From: Solimicrobium sp043758755
GTDB taxonomy: Bacteria > Pseudomonadota > Gammaproteobacteria > Burkholderiales > Burkholderiaceae_D
Direction: 5' to 3'
DNA length: 64,000 nt
NCBI GenBank assembly: GCA_043758755.1
Contig: JAYVMW010000015.1
Span: forward strand, 45,772-109,771
A program made the position numbers and the translations under genes. Positions 55,530-63,335 of this stretch are shown here, piece by piece. The notes below the pieces were generated by a model. It made no database searches. It saw only the letters and a list, made by a program, of their open reading frames with translations, and was not told where the DNA came from. Position 1 is the first letter of the stretch. Each line of letters opens with the position of its first letter.

Positions 55530-55562
55530 AAATAAAAACGCCAACGGAGACCCGTTGGCGTT
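55530..55562 (-). terminator. Rho-independent terminator downstream of the AAA/subtilase pair
   Basis: On the minus strand AACGCCAACGG-GTCT-CCGTTGGCGTT forms a perfect 11-bp stem with a 4-base loop followed by TTTATT. It would end the transcript of the protease/ATPase operon, about 270 bp after the protease stop codon. Confidence 0.8.
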
Positions 55563-55721
55563 GATATATTGGTGGTGGGGTCGCCCCTAGTGTCCGCCAG
55601 TGTCAGTACAGCGATTTCGGAGCGCCGCAAACCGGTGCGGAATACTGAGGGTTTCACCAATCATGGGCGGCCGCTCCGGTACGGATGGAGCAATTTTGGC
55701 ATTGAGCGAATGGCGATAATC

Positions 55722-55764
55722 GGACGCGGGTTCGATTCCCATTTTCGCAATCGAACCCGTGTCC
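55722..55764. repeat. Inverted repeat containing a tmRNA/tRNA T-arm-like sequence
   Basis: GGACGCGGGTTCGATT and AATCGAACCCGTGTCC form a 16-bp stem (one G-T type mismatch) around an 11-base loop. The left arm, CGGACGCGGGTTCGATTCCC at 55721-55740, matches the 3' T-arm portion typical of proteobacterial tmRNA and some tRNAs. No complete tRNA or tmRNA surrounds it, so it may be an attachment-site scar. Confidence 0.5.
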
Positions 55765-55828
55765 AAAAAATCGCCACAGCACGAAATTTTCAATTTGACC
55801 CAAGAGCGTCGCGTTTTGTGGTCGCCGG

Positions 55829-58387
55829 TCATCCTTGCACGCCAACCCGGACTCCCACCCGCTCCTGAATTTCTTGATAGATCGGCAAATTGACCCCTTC
55901 GCCGACTTCAAGGGTAACGCAAAGCGCAAATGGAACAGCGGCGAGTAATTTCCCTCCGTCTTCAGCGCAGTTGACCTTGAAAACAAGCGCATCTCCGTCT
56001 ACAAATGCAACGGCGTTTTGACCTTCGAAGACCTCATGTTGTACCGTGCCACGCTGAACATGCTGCCAATCACAGTTCTGCCTGGAAACACTGAGATTTT
56101 CGTGAGGTGGCTTGATCCACAATCGAGCGGCGCGATATTTGGCATGGCGAGGAGTGACGGGTGTTAACCAAGCCAACGTTAAGGTCAGTCTGCGCTTCAG
56201 TACTTTGGCACTGAGACTCGGCGGCAGAGGAACCTTGAATTCAAGAGCCTCACCATCTTTCAGTTCGCCCACACCGACAAGCGTAGCGCGTTGTTCTGTA
56301 CACGTGATTGCCCGATCAATATCAGCCAGTCCGTATCCAATGAATCGTGTAACCAGATTTTGTTTTTCACGCCAGTCAGTAATGTCTGGCCGTGCATCGT
56401 GGATTTGACTTTCGAGATCTCCCCATTCCGCCCCATGCGCCAGCATGGCTTTCAGTAATACTGCATCAAAACGTTCTGGCAGGCTGGCGGGGCTACCGGC
56501 TCTCAGCACTTCGATTATGGAGTGAGCCTGCGCCGCACCGCGAGTTGCCAGTGCGGTTGCATTGCTGGTTCCACGCGTGTATTTTGTATTTTGTCCGCCG
56601 GTATCGGGTGGTGCCGCGACAAGATGTCCTGGCGCAGCGGAGCCATTAATTATGCTCACCTGCGTGACGTCCGGCATCCCCGGAAGCCGTTCACGATGCA
56701 ATGCTCGCCCACCAGGCATAACGATATCCGGTTTGACCGCTCGGCGAAATCCGTGACCAATGCAGGAGTAGGGAGAAATTCCTCTGGATGGGAACAAGTC
56801 ATAGCGATCACCAACTTGCACATACCTTGCATTATCAGCATGTACCGCGCCTACAGTCACAGCGTTAATTGACTCTGCTGGCGCCAGTAGTCGGCGGCCA
56901 ACGGACTCAGACATGAGGGATGCCAATGCTAAGCGGTTCCGATCTTGTGCTGACATTCCAGACAATGTGCCGCGGGGAGATGCGAGTGTAAGGTCTGCAG
57001 GCATGTTGCCAGAGCTCACTACGAACAGAACCTGATATTTTGACGACAGCCAATCCAGCAGGCGCGCCCACGGAGATAATCCTTGATCAAACGGGCGAAA
57101 AAAATCGCCAACAGAGAGGTTGATCACCTTTACGGTCGGAGCCGCGGGCGGCGCAGTACCTTCTCCTTCAAACATGCGCCGCACTGCTCGATGCAGCAAG
57201 TCGATCAACAGCATGTCGTCCGGCGTCGATTCGGCACGTGGAATCCTTGTGTCTGCCGGGTCGGGGCGCATGATCGGCCTTGAATATACCGGTTTTCCGA
57301 GTGGCACTCTGGGGCCGTCTAACTCACCGTACAAAATCAGGGATGCCATGGCAGTTCCATGCACGCGATCTCTGGCTGCGTAGGTTGTTTCCCAATCGTC
57401 AGGGTCGTCAATTGTCAGTCGCCCGGCGAGCAAGGGGTGATTTTGAAGAGGTAGGCCATCTAGCAACGCCACGACAGGTAAACCCGAAACTGTTTGAGTA
57501 GATCCGTCCACAACGGGCAGTCTCGTCTCATCATCATCTGTCCGGGCGAGTGCCTGTCCACGTGGGCGGAAAAACATCACCCGCTCAGATTGCAGAAGTG
57601 CTGGCGGCGCGTTGCTGAGAAGCTGACGCACGCCATCTGCAGGCATTTCGACGAGAAAACCGTGATAAGCGATATCCTGAATATACGCACTGCTTAATAC
57701 TCGCCCACCTTGTTCGGTTACAAGTTGCGCAAGCTCGGCGGCCGTGCGATCGTTCTTGTCCGGTGACGAATAACACCATGTTTCGATTTCAAATCGAATA
57801 TTTTCATTGCCGAAAGAAAGGCGTTCCTCCCAGTATTGGCGAACATCTTGCCCGATGCGGTCTTGCATTCCCCAAAAACGAACATCGCGCAAGTGCCTGA
57901 ATATTTCCTTCCACACGCCGAGCCCACGTTCGAGTTTGACCTGCGGATCGGCACGATACAGTTCCCAGAGGCTGATTACTTCGTTGAGCGCTTGCTGATT
58001 ACTGCCAAGCAGGAACAGACGCCCCGTGAGAGGTTTTTCATGTTCGCGCAGGTCGAAAAAATCATCATCGGGCTCGACATCGACTTCATCGGACTCGAGC
58101 AACCATTCGAGCCCAGGCGTACGTTTTACGGCGCCGAGGAATTTGTCGACCGCACCAACTGTTTCGAAGACCACTACAAATTCAGGATCGTCTGTAGGAG
58201 CGATTGCTTGTAACTGTACACGTCGGGCATTGAATCCTGCTTGCAACGCGCCAAATTTTGGTCCAAGGCGAGCGCCCTGACGCTGTGCTGGCGGGAGATG
58301 TACTTGTGGAAAGGCGGGGGGACGCTTTTCGCGCTCGGAGGAAGTTGGCCGGGGGAAAAGGAGGAGGGGTTTTTGTTGTTCGTTCAT
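55829..58387 (-). CDS. ietS: Subtilisin-like serine protease (IetS-like) of an AAA/S8 pair
   Basis: The protein has 852 residues without a signal peptide, so it is cytoplasmic. An N-terminal region of about 290 residues precedes an S8 domain with catalytic Asp near 310 (VVALLDGLPL), His near 343 (RVHGTAMASL) and Ser near 608 (RGTSNATALA). A beta-rich C-terminal part follows. It is encoded 23 bp after an AAA-ATPase gene. This pairing and order match IetAS, described as a toxin-antitoxin stability system on the plasmid pTiC58 (IetS the protease toxin) and later shown to act against phages. Assignment rests on architecture and pairing. Confidence 0.85.
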   Translation of the reverse strand: MNEQQKPLLLFPRPTSSEREKRPPAFPQVHLPPAQRQGARLGPKFGALQAGFNARRVQLQAIAPTDDPEFVVVFETVGAVDKFLGAVKRTPGLEWLLESDEVDVEPDDDFFDLREHEKPLTGRLFLLGSNQQALNEVISLWELYRADPQVKLERGLGVWKEIFRHLRDVRFWGMQDRIGQDVRQYWEERLSFGNENIRFEIETWCYSSPDKNDRTAAELAQLVTEQGGRVLSSAYIQDIAYHGFLVEMPADGVRQLLSNAPPALLQSERVMFFRPRGQALARTDDDETRLPVVDGSTQTVSGLPVVALLDGLPLQNHPLLAGRLTIDDPDDWETTYAARDRVHGTAMASLILYGELDGPRVPLGKPVYSRPIMRPDPADTRIPRAESTPDDMLLIDLLHRAVRRMFEGEGTAPPAAPTVKVINLSVGDFFRPFDQGLSPWARLLDWLSSKYQVLFVVSSGNMPADLTLASPRGTLSGMSAQDRNRLALASLMSESVGRRLLAPAESINAVTVGAVHADNARYVQVGDRYDLFPSRGISPYSCIGHGFRRAVKPDIVMPGGRALHRERLPGMPDVTQVSIINGSAAPGHLVAAPPDTGGQNTKYTRGTSNATALATRGAAQAHSIIEVLRAGSPASLPERFDAVLLKAMLAHGAEWGDLESQIHDARPDITDWREKQNLVTRFIGYGLADIDRAITCTEQRATLVGVGELKDGEALEFKVPLPPSLSAKVLKRRLTLTLAWLTPVTPRHAKYRAARLWIKPPHENLSVSRQNCDWQHVQRGTVQHEVFEGQNAVAFVDGDALVFKVNCAEDGGKLLAAVPFALCVTLEVGEGVNLPIYQEIQERVGVRVGVQG

Positions 58388-58410
58388 CCGACGCCTATTT
58401 TTGGTGCGGC

Positions 58411-59385
58411 CTATTCGTCAGACGACACCCGATTTTTCCATTGTTCGAGACGATCTTTAATTACTGTAGGCAAATCAGAATTCGGCAGCGATAGCACAAA
58501 TCTGCGATGGACATCTTCGCAAAATTGCTCGAGGTCCGAAAAACTGGTTGCTTTTAAACGGGTTGCAAGCGTCTTTGGCGAAAGGCCTAACGAGCTTCCG
58601 ATACGTGTCTCAAAGCGTTCAAAAAATGCCGCTCTCTGTTCGGCGGTTGGGCCTGGAAGATTCAGACGCAGTTGGAAGCGCCGCCATACTGCCCGGTCCA
58701 ATAGCTCTGCATGGTTGGTAGCCGTTACGACAACCACATGACTCGGCAGCGCATCGATCTGCAGCAGCAAGGAGCTGACAACCCGCTTGATTTCGCCGGT
58801 TTCATGGGTGTCACCCCGTTCTTTGCCGACTGTGTCAAATTCGTCAAAAAACAAAACGCATTGATGGGTGCGGGAAAAATCAAAAAGCCGCTTCAGGCGG
58901 CCACTGGTTTCGCCGAGAAAACTTCCGACGACGGCCTCATAGCGCACCACAAATAGTGGAACCATCAGTTCATGTGCAATGGCTTCAGCGATTGTTGTTT
59001 TGCCATTTCCGGGTGGGCCGGACAGCAACACACGATGCCGTGGCTCCAAGCCGTATGATTGCAAAATCTCTCGGCGCTGTTGCTCCTCAATGAGTTCCGA
59101 GCAAGATTTTAGGACATCAGCTGGTAACAGCATCGAGTCCAAGGTTCGGCGTGGATCGATTTCGTACAGGAGCCCACCATGTCCACCATCAAAGTTCCGG
59201 ACCACCTCGGCAGGTTTTGGGCGAGCGTTTGCGGCGCGCAAGTTCGCCTCCAACCGGTCTGCTAACTGGTTGTGGTGTTTTGCACGCTCTTCTGCGGCCA
59301 TAGCCTCCACAGTCGACCGAAACAAGTTCTGGTCGCCCTGGCTGCCCGCTCGCACAAGATTAACTACTAAGTCTGCTCTGGGCAT
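58411..59385 (-). CDS. ietA: AAA-ATPase (IetA-like) paired with the subtilase
   Basis: The protein has 324 residues. A helical N-terminal region of about 110 residues precedes one AAA domain: Walker A GPPGNGKT near residue 123, Walker B VLFFDEFDTVG near 176-186, sensor-1 VVVTATNHAELLDRAVWRRF with the Arg finger. It should act as the ATP-driven partner or antitoxin of the protease encoded next. GGAG precedes the ATG. The two genes lie in an accessory region beside mobile-element genes, as expected of a defence or stability system. Confidence 0.87.
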   Translation of the reverse strand: MPRADLVVNLVRAGSQGDQNLFRSTVEAMAAEERAKHHNQLADRLEANLRAANARPKPAEVVRNFDGGHGGLLYEIDPRRTLDSMLLPADVLKSCSELIEEQQRREILQSYGLEPRHRVLLSGPPGNGKTTIAEAIAHELMVPLFVVRYEAVVGSFLGETSGRLKRLFDFSRTHQCVLFFDEFDTVGKERGDTHETGEIKRVVSSLLLQIDALPSHVVVVTATNHAELLDRAVWRRFQLRLNLPGPTAEQRAAFFERFETRIGSSLGLSPKTLATRLKATSFSDLEQFCEDVHRRFVLSLPNSDLPTVIKDRLEQWKNRVSSDE

Positions 59386-59725
59386 AGGTTCTCCAGACTA
59401 GATTTTAACTGCAATCACGTCCATCGTCATTAACAACACCACGCAGCGCAACATTTTGGGGATTGCCTTCCCACATATCTCCCGCCGCATCAATGCCCGT
59501 CATTGTCGACATGACACGCCGTGCCATCGGCAAAGAGTGCATATCTGGTAGCGCGCAGCATTGTGTCGGCATCAAAATTTCCGTAGTAGGTAGCGTAATC
59601 GGATGACAGATCAGTTGCCTGATGCCACCGCATCATCATTAAGCCGACCATTTTTGTACCTTCGCCAACAATTTTGCATATTTCACAACGATACTGTAGC
59701 TGAACTCAGCATTCCATCAATCTCC
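59386..59725. other. 340-bp gap upstream of the AAA-ATPase gene
   Basis: Two short overlapping minus-strand frames occur: 53 codons at 59490-59651 and 55 codons at 59405-59572. Neither has a good ribosome site. The region should contain the AAA/subtilase promoter. Confidence 0.4.
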
Positions 59726-60034
59726 TCAATGCGACCGATTGTAAGCCTCAAATATCATCGAATAAGCACAGGCAATGGCATTCGACTCACCAAAGCTAAC
59801 CGGGTCGTCGTTGTCTGGGTAGCAACAAGCAGGCGATGCCCGAACCATATTGATGTAGGCCAATCTCAAATCGCCAGATTTTTCTAATAGTTTCAATGCC
59901 TCGGTTTCAATTGCCCGCAGCAGTCGCCACGTTAGCACGTGCCCTGCTGTGCGATGCGAGTCAACCAGTGTGACAACGACCGGCCTCAATCGTCCGATCA
60001 CCGCATTGAACTCCGTTACATCTTCCATAGACAT
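59726..60034 (-). CDS. Small protein of unknown function next to an SOS box
   Basis: The protein has 102 residues. I do not recognise it. It is predicted mainly helical (NAVIGRLRPVVVTLVDSHRTAGHVLTWRLLRAIETEALKLL), with a CC pair near residue 70 and no signal or membrane segment. GAGG precedes the ATG at 60034. A consensus LexA site lies 20 bp upstream of the start codon, placing it where it could repress this gene's promoter, so the gene may be DNA-damage inducible. Confidence 0.55.
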   Translation of the reverse strand: MSMEDVTEFNAVIGRLRPVVVTLVDSHRTAGHVLTWRLLRAIETEALKLLEKSGDLRLAYINMVRASPACCYPDNDDPVSFGESNAIACAYSMIFEAYNRSH

Positions 60035-60053
60035 GACGCCTCTTCGTAATTAA

Positions 60054-60069
60054 CTGTATAAATATACAG
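60054..60069. promoter_or_regulatory. LexA/SOS box
   Basis: CTGTATAAATATACAG fits the proteobacterial LexA consensus CTGT-N8-ACAG with an A/T-only centre, and the flanks extend the symmetry (A before, TA after). It separates the small minus-strand gene from the plus-strand recombinase module. Confidence 0.75.
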
Positions 60070-60228
60070 TATATGATGGCGCCAATGAAAAACAAAGTGC
60101 TTCTTGAGCATTTGCTGAGTGCATGGATTGCTTTTCAGAAACTGATTTGCTTCCCGCTTCAAAATTCGAACCAGTCTCGCGAGCAACTTCCCGACGCGCT
60201 CCATATACGTTTCATTTATGGAGTCAAT

Positions 60229-60696
60229 ATGAACGTCAAATTTTGTGTAGGCTGCGGCGAAGCGTTCCAGTTACGTCCCCAGGTTCCACAGCAGTGTTAC
60301 TGCTCGGCAAAAGATTGTCAGCGTACGCGACGGCGGCGGTGGCAACGCGACAAGCTAAAGCACGATTCAGATTATCAAGATAATCAGGCGCGGGCGCAGC
60401 AGGCGTGGTGCAATCGCAACCCCGACTACTGGCAGGAATACCGCAAAACGCACCCAGAGTATGCCGAACGCAATCGCGCCCAGCAACGTGAGCGCAACCC
60501 TCGACCCCACAACGCCGCAATTGCAAAGATGGACGCGTCAATTCCAGTGGTTCCCCTGCCATCGGGCATTTATCATCTCAGCGTGATCGCACCTAGTGAA
60601 ATTGCAAAGATGGACGTATGGATTGTCGAAATCACTGTGCATGCGTGCCAGTGCATGCCACAAGTCGAAATTGCAAAGAGAGGACGTGTGCCGTGA
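60229..60696 (+). CDS. Cys/Arg-rich zinc-finger-like protein of the recombinase module
   Basis: The protein has 155 residues. The N terminus holds FCVGCGEAF and QQCYCSAKDCQRTRRRRWQRDKL, five cysteines that could form a treble-clef-like zinc site next to an arginine cluster suited to nucleic-acid binding. A polar helical stretch rich in Arg, Gln, Tyr and Trp follows (QQAWCNRNPDYWQEYRKTHPEYAERN). The C-terminal third repeats IAKMD at two places and IAKRG at a third. GGAG lies 5 bp before the ATG at 60229; the longer frame from 60073 is doubtful. I know similar proteins only as unnamed neighbours of serine recombinases. Function unknown; DNA binding is inferred. Confidence 0.72.
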   Translation: MNVKFCVGCGEAFQLRPQVPQQCYCSAKDCQRTRRRRWQRDKLKHDSDYQDNQARAQQAWCNRNPDYWQEYRKTHPEYAERNRAQQRERNPRPHNAAIAKMDASIPVVPLPSGIYHLSVIAPSEIAKMDVWIVEITVHACQCMPQVEIAKRGRVP

Positions 60697-60870
60697 TCCG
60701 GTGCATCAATGCTACCGTATCGGATATATGCACTCTCGACATACCAAGCGCGATTTCGACATTTTGCCATCCCAATTCATTAGCGGCAGCTTGCCTTGAC
60801 GATCACCGCCATTTAAGGAGACGCGAACTCCCGAGAGCCGAATTTTCATTTGACTGGAGCAATCGGGGCT

Positions 60871-62436
60871 ATGCTACAAGGCGAATCAAATGACGTTGGT
60901 ATCGAACAACCTGCTCTGCTGAGAGCGGTCGAGTATGTTCGGATGTCGACCGAACATCAGCAATATTCCACCGAAAATCAGGCCGACAAGATCCGCGAAT
61001 ACGCAGCTCACCGAGGCATTGAGATCGTTCGCACCTACGCCGACGCCGGCAAGAGCGGGCTGCGCATTGACGGGCGCGCATCGCTGCAACAACTGATCAA
61101 GGACGTCGAAAGCGGTACGGCTGACTTTTCGATCATCCTGGTCTACGATGTCAGTCGATGGGGACGCTTCCAGGACGCCGACGAGAGCGCCTACTACGAA
61201 TACCGGTGCCGGCGTGCCGGCATTCAGGTTGCCTATTGCGCCGAGCAGTTCGAGAACGACGGGTCGCCGGTGTCGACCATCGTTAAGGGCGTCAAGCGGG
61301 CGATGGCTGGCGAGTACAGCCGGGAACTCTCCGCCAAGGTGTTCGCCGGGCAGTGTCGGCTGATCGAACTCGGTTACCGGCAGGGCGGTCCAGCCGGCTA
61401 CGGCCTGCGCCGGGTATTGATTGACCAGAACGGTTCTATCAAAACCGAACTGAGTCGCGGCGAGCACAAGAGCCTGCAGACGGATCGCGTGATTCTGATG
61501 CCCGGCCCAGAGGACGAAATCCGCATCGTCAGCCAGATCTACCGCTGGTTTATTGACGACGGATTGGTCGAGTCGGAAATAGCCGTGCGCTTGAACTCCA
61601 TGAACGTGCTCACTGATCTGGATCGGGCATGGACCCGTGCCACAGTGCATCAGGTGTTGATCAATGAGAAATACGTTGGCAACAACGTCTACAACCGGAT
61701 CTCCTTCAAACTCAAAAAGCTAAGGGTGATCAACACGCCCGACATGTGGATCAAGAAGGACGGCGCCTTCGAACCCATTGTGCCGCCCGACATCTTTTAC
61801 ACGGCGCAGGGAATCATCCGCGCCCGGACAAGGCGTTACACCAATGAGGAACTGGTCGACCGGCTCCGGTCGCTCTACAAAAATCGCGGACTGCTCTCTG
61901 GCCTGATCATCAACGAAACGGATGGCATGCCATCGTCGTCGGTATATGCGTTCCGCTTTGGCAGCTTGGTCAAAGCCTACCAGATGGTCGGCTTCACGCC
62001 TGACCGGGACTATCGCTATCTGGAGGTGAATCGTTTCCTGCGCACCCTGCACCCAGGCATCGTGGCACAGACCGAGCAACAAATCGCAGAACTCGGAGGC
62101 AAGGTTGTGCGCGATCCTGCGACCGACCTGCTGCATGTGAACGGCGAATTCAACGTTTCTCTGGTGCTGGCGCGTTGCCAGACGCACGACTCTGGCCGGC
62201 ATCACTGGAAAATTCGATTCGACACCAGCCTCCTGCCCGACATCACCGTGGCCGTGCGGCTCGATCACGACAACAAAAGCGCTCTTGATTACTACCTGTT
62301 GCCGCGACTGGATTTTGGGCTGCAGCGCCTCAGCCTGGCGGATCAGAACGCGGTGGAGCTGGAGAGCTACCGCTTCGACACACTGGATTACCTGTACGGG
62401 ATGGCAGAACGCACCCGGCTAAGGAGAGTGGCATGA
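60871..62436 (+). CDS. Large serine recombinase
   Basis: The protein has 521 residues. The resolvase/invertase catalytic domain starts with AVEYVRMSTEHQQYSTENQ, with the nucleophile Ser near residue 26, and continues with VYDVSRWGRFQDADESAYYEYRCRRAG. A recombinase domain (PAGYGLRRVLI, VHQVLINEKYVGNNVYNR) and a long C-terminal part follow. It should cut and rejoin DNA at specific sites, moving or inverting the surrounding element. The ATG at 60871 is chosen over a TTG at 60850. Its stop overlaps the first ParB-like gene (ATGA). Confidence 0.92.
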   Translation: MLQGESNDVGIEQPALLRAVEYVRMSTEHQQYSTENQADKIREYAAHRGIEIVRTYADAGKSGLRIDGRASLQQLIKDVESGTADFSIILVYDVSRWGRFQDADESAYYEYRCRRAGIQVAYCAEQFENDGSPVSTIVKGVKRAMAGEYSRELSAKVFAGQCRLIELGYRQGGPAGYGLRRVLIDQNGSIKTELSRGEHKSLQTDRVILMPGPEDEIRIVSQIYRWFIDDGLVESEIAVRLNSMNVLTDLDRAWTRATVHQVLINEKYVGNNVYNRISFKLKKLRVINTPDMWIKKDGAFEPIVPPDIFYTAQGIIRARTRRYTNEELVDRLRSLYKNRGLLSGLIINETDGMPSSSVYAFRFGSLVKAYQMVGFTPDRDYRYLEVNRFLRTLHPGIVAQTEQQIAELGGKVVRDPATDLLHVNGEFNVSLVLARCQTHDSGRHHWKIRFDTSLLPDITVAVRLDHDNKSALDYYLLPRLDFGLQRLSLADQNAVELESYRFDTLDYLYGMAERTRLRRVA

Positions 62437-63335
62437 CCATGAAACACAAACCCGGCGAGCTACGCATGATCCCCGTGGACAGCATTGATGTCCACAACCC
62501 GCGCGAACGTAACGCCAAAATCTTCGATGAAATTGCTGGCAATATCCATACGATAGGACTCAAGAAGCCGATTACCGTGACCCCGCGCGCAGCGGAGGAT
62601 GGCACCGAACGGTATTTGCTGGTTTGTGGCGAAGGGCGCCTCAAGACGTTCAAATCTGCCGGCGAATCCACCATCCCTGCGCTGGTTGTCGCTGTCAGTG
62701 ACGAGGATGCCTTCATCATGAGCCTCGCGGAAAATATCGCCCGCCGTCAATGGCGTCCACTGGAAATCCTTGCTGGCATAGTGACATTGCGCGATCAAGG
62801 CTATGACAAAAAGGCGATCGCCGCCAAAACTGGCCTCACGCCGGAGTACGTATACGGGATTCTGACGCTCCTCCAACATGGGGAGGAACGATTGATTGTC
62901 GGGGTCGAAAAAGGCAAAATTCCACTTAACGCTGCCTTGACAATCGTCGGTGCCGGCGATGACGATAAAGCGATCCAGACCGCTTTGCAGGATGCCTACG
63001 AGTCAGGGAAATTGCGAGGTAAGCATTTGCGCGAAGCCAGACGTGTGATTGAACGGCGTCACGCGCTCGGGCGTTCCGTTGCACGCGGCACACCCCGAAA
63101 ACCGGTCGACGTGACACAGTCCAGTCTGGTCAGGACCTACCAGAAAGAGGTCGAGCGACAGCGCCTCATGGTGAAAAAGGCGGAGTTCGCGCAACAACGT
63201 CTGCTTTTTGTGGTGGGCGCTTTACGCGAACTTCTTGCTGACGAGAATTTTATCAACCTGCTGCGTGCTGAAGGGTTGGATACCCTGCCGAAGTATCTGG
63301 CCGAGCGGGTATGGTCGGGCGGGAGCATGGCATGA
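62433..63335 (+). CDS. ParB/Spo0J-like protein
   Basis: The protein has 300 residues. The ParB N-terminal domain is clear: IPVDSIDVHNPRERN, LKKPITVTPR, VCGEGRLKTFKSAG and MSLAENIARRQWRPLE. An HTH region follows (YDKKAIAAKTGLTPEYVYGILTLL), and the C terminus is helical. These proteins are CTP-dependent DNA clamps in plasmid partition; here the gene is coupled to a recombinase (4-bp overlap) and to a second ParB-like gene (4-bp overlap). No ParA ATPase is visible in the window. Confidence 0.9.
   Translation: MTMKHKPGELRMIPVDSIDVHNPRERNAKIFDEIAGNIHTIGLKKPITVTPRAAEDGTERYLLVCGEGRLKTFKSAGESTIPALVVAVSDEDAFIMSLAENIARRQWRPLEILAGIVTLRDQGYDKKAIAAKTGLTPEYVYGILTLLQHGEERLIVGVEKGKIPLNAALTIVGAGDDDKAIQTALQDAYESGKLRGKHLREARRVIERRHALGRSVARGTPRKPVDVTQSSLVRTYQKEVERQRLMVKKAEFAQQRLLFVVGALRELLADENFINLLRAEGLDTLPKYLAERVWSGGSMA

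Larger units (their letters stand above)
55145..55828. other. 684-bp gap with terminator and T-arm-like inverted repeat
   Basis: No gene is supported. The only clear structures are the minus-strand terminator (55530-55562) and the inverted repeat at 55722-55764. Short frames here lack coding character and ribosome sites. Confidence 0.5.

Noticed and set aside
55463..55868. Short frames around the T-arm-like repeat
   Set aside because: They are typical spurious frames produced by tRNA-like sequence and have no start signals.
59405..59651. Two short overlapping minus-strand frames before the AAA-ATPase gene
   Set aside because: Neither has a ribosome site, and two overlapping frames cannot both be trusted; left as intergenic.
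60073..60228. Upstream extension of the Cys/Arg-rich protein to 60073
   Set aside because: The added 52 residues have no family look and the ATG at 60229 has a proper GGAG; the extension also begins almost on the LexA box.
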